Shown: positions 5,735 through 5,831 of the stretch, one piece after another
How the letters are laid out: each line of letters starts with the position of its first letter
Numbering within the stretch: position 1 is the first letter of the stretch
Assembly (NCBI GenBank): GCA_050486105.1
Contig: JBJHCR010000377.1
Location: 1-5,831, forward strand
From: JAEXNA01 sp050486105
GTDB lineage: Bacteria > Vulcanimicrobiota > Xenobia > Xenobiales > JADMJV01
Direction: 5' to 3'
DNA: 5,831 nt
Notes under the pieces: model-generated
Seen by the model: only the letters and a program-made list of their open reading frames with translations
The model's database searches: none
What the model was told of the DNA's origin: nothing
Program-made: the position numbers and the translations under genes

Positions 5735-5831
5735 ATGGATAGCGTTAGCATGATTTTTCGCGCCGATGTCGTATTGACCAATTGTGACCAGTTTCGACGA
5801 ACTAGGAGAGCTCCTTCGGCAGGCTCTAGGA
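5735..5831 (+). CDS. Possible divergent gene, 5' part only
   Basis: An open frame from ATG 5735 continues for 32 codons to the window edge without a stop (MDSVSMIFRADVVLTNCDQF and on). A TATAAT box ends 12 bases before the ATG, so the mRNA would be nearly leaderless; there is no clear ribosome site for ATG 5735 or for the in-frame ATG at 5750. An in-frame GTG at 5726 also exists. The peptide is not recognised, and the codons include rare arginine triplets AGG and AGA. It may be chance; opposing minus-strand frames are also open over part of this stretch. Confidence 0.22.
   Translation, partial: MDSVSMIFRADVVLTNCDQFRRTRRAPSAGSR

Noticed and set aside
1..5831. CRISPR arrays, tRNA or rRNA genes, insertion sequences
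   Set aside because: No regularly spaced repeats, cloverleaf, rRNA-like stretch, transposase motif or terminal inverted repeats were seen.

Overview
The window is a bacterial chromosomal segment of mid-range GC (mid-50s % by eye), dominated by one minus-strand cluster of type IV pilin-like (class III signal peptide) genes. Reading 5'->3' on the minus strand: a PilV/GspI-like prepilin with an extra C-terminal beta-rich region (4605-5579), a PilW/GspJ-like prepilin (4073-4618), a PilX/GspK-like protein (3527-4069), a FimT/FimU/GspH-like prepilin fused to a large C-terminal TolB/PD40-type beta-propeller (1284-3464), and a second FimT/GspH-like prepilin (1-960) that runs off the left edge. The presence of prepilins implies a cell that also encodes a prepilin peptidase and a type IV pilus or type II secretion ATPase/platform, but none of these lies in the window. 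The phylum cannot be assigned; large prepilins fused to extra domains are a style seen in several less-studied, mostly Gram-negative phyla.

Layout. The right end (5580-5831) is an intergenic region with a good sigma70-like promoter for the cluster (5610-5638), a dyad at 5656-5685, and a plausible divergent promoter (5693-5722) leading into a possible plus-strand gene that leaves the window. The first three genes are tightly packed (14-nt overlap, then a 3-nt gap), a 62-nt gap follows, then the propeller fusion. A 323-nt gap (961-1283) separates the fusion from the last gene. This gap contains a second promoter whose -10 region shares ten identical bases with the first, with the same 17-bp spacer.

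How the genes may work together. The gene order V-W-X-(H/T/U) has the components of the minor pilin set that primes and caps type IV pili (FimU-PilV-PilW-PilX) or of the GspH-I-J-K pseudopilin tip. In pseudomonads that set carries PilY1, a separate protein with a C-terminal beta-propeller. Here a propeller is instead covalently attached to the FimU/GspH-like subunit. The inference is a self-contained tip complex displaying a propeller, with a tandem paralog of the propeller-bearing subunit next to it. The two FimT-like proteins share not only the pilin part but also a middle beta-rich domain, so they arose by duplication.
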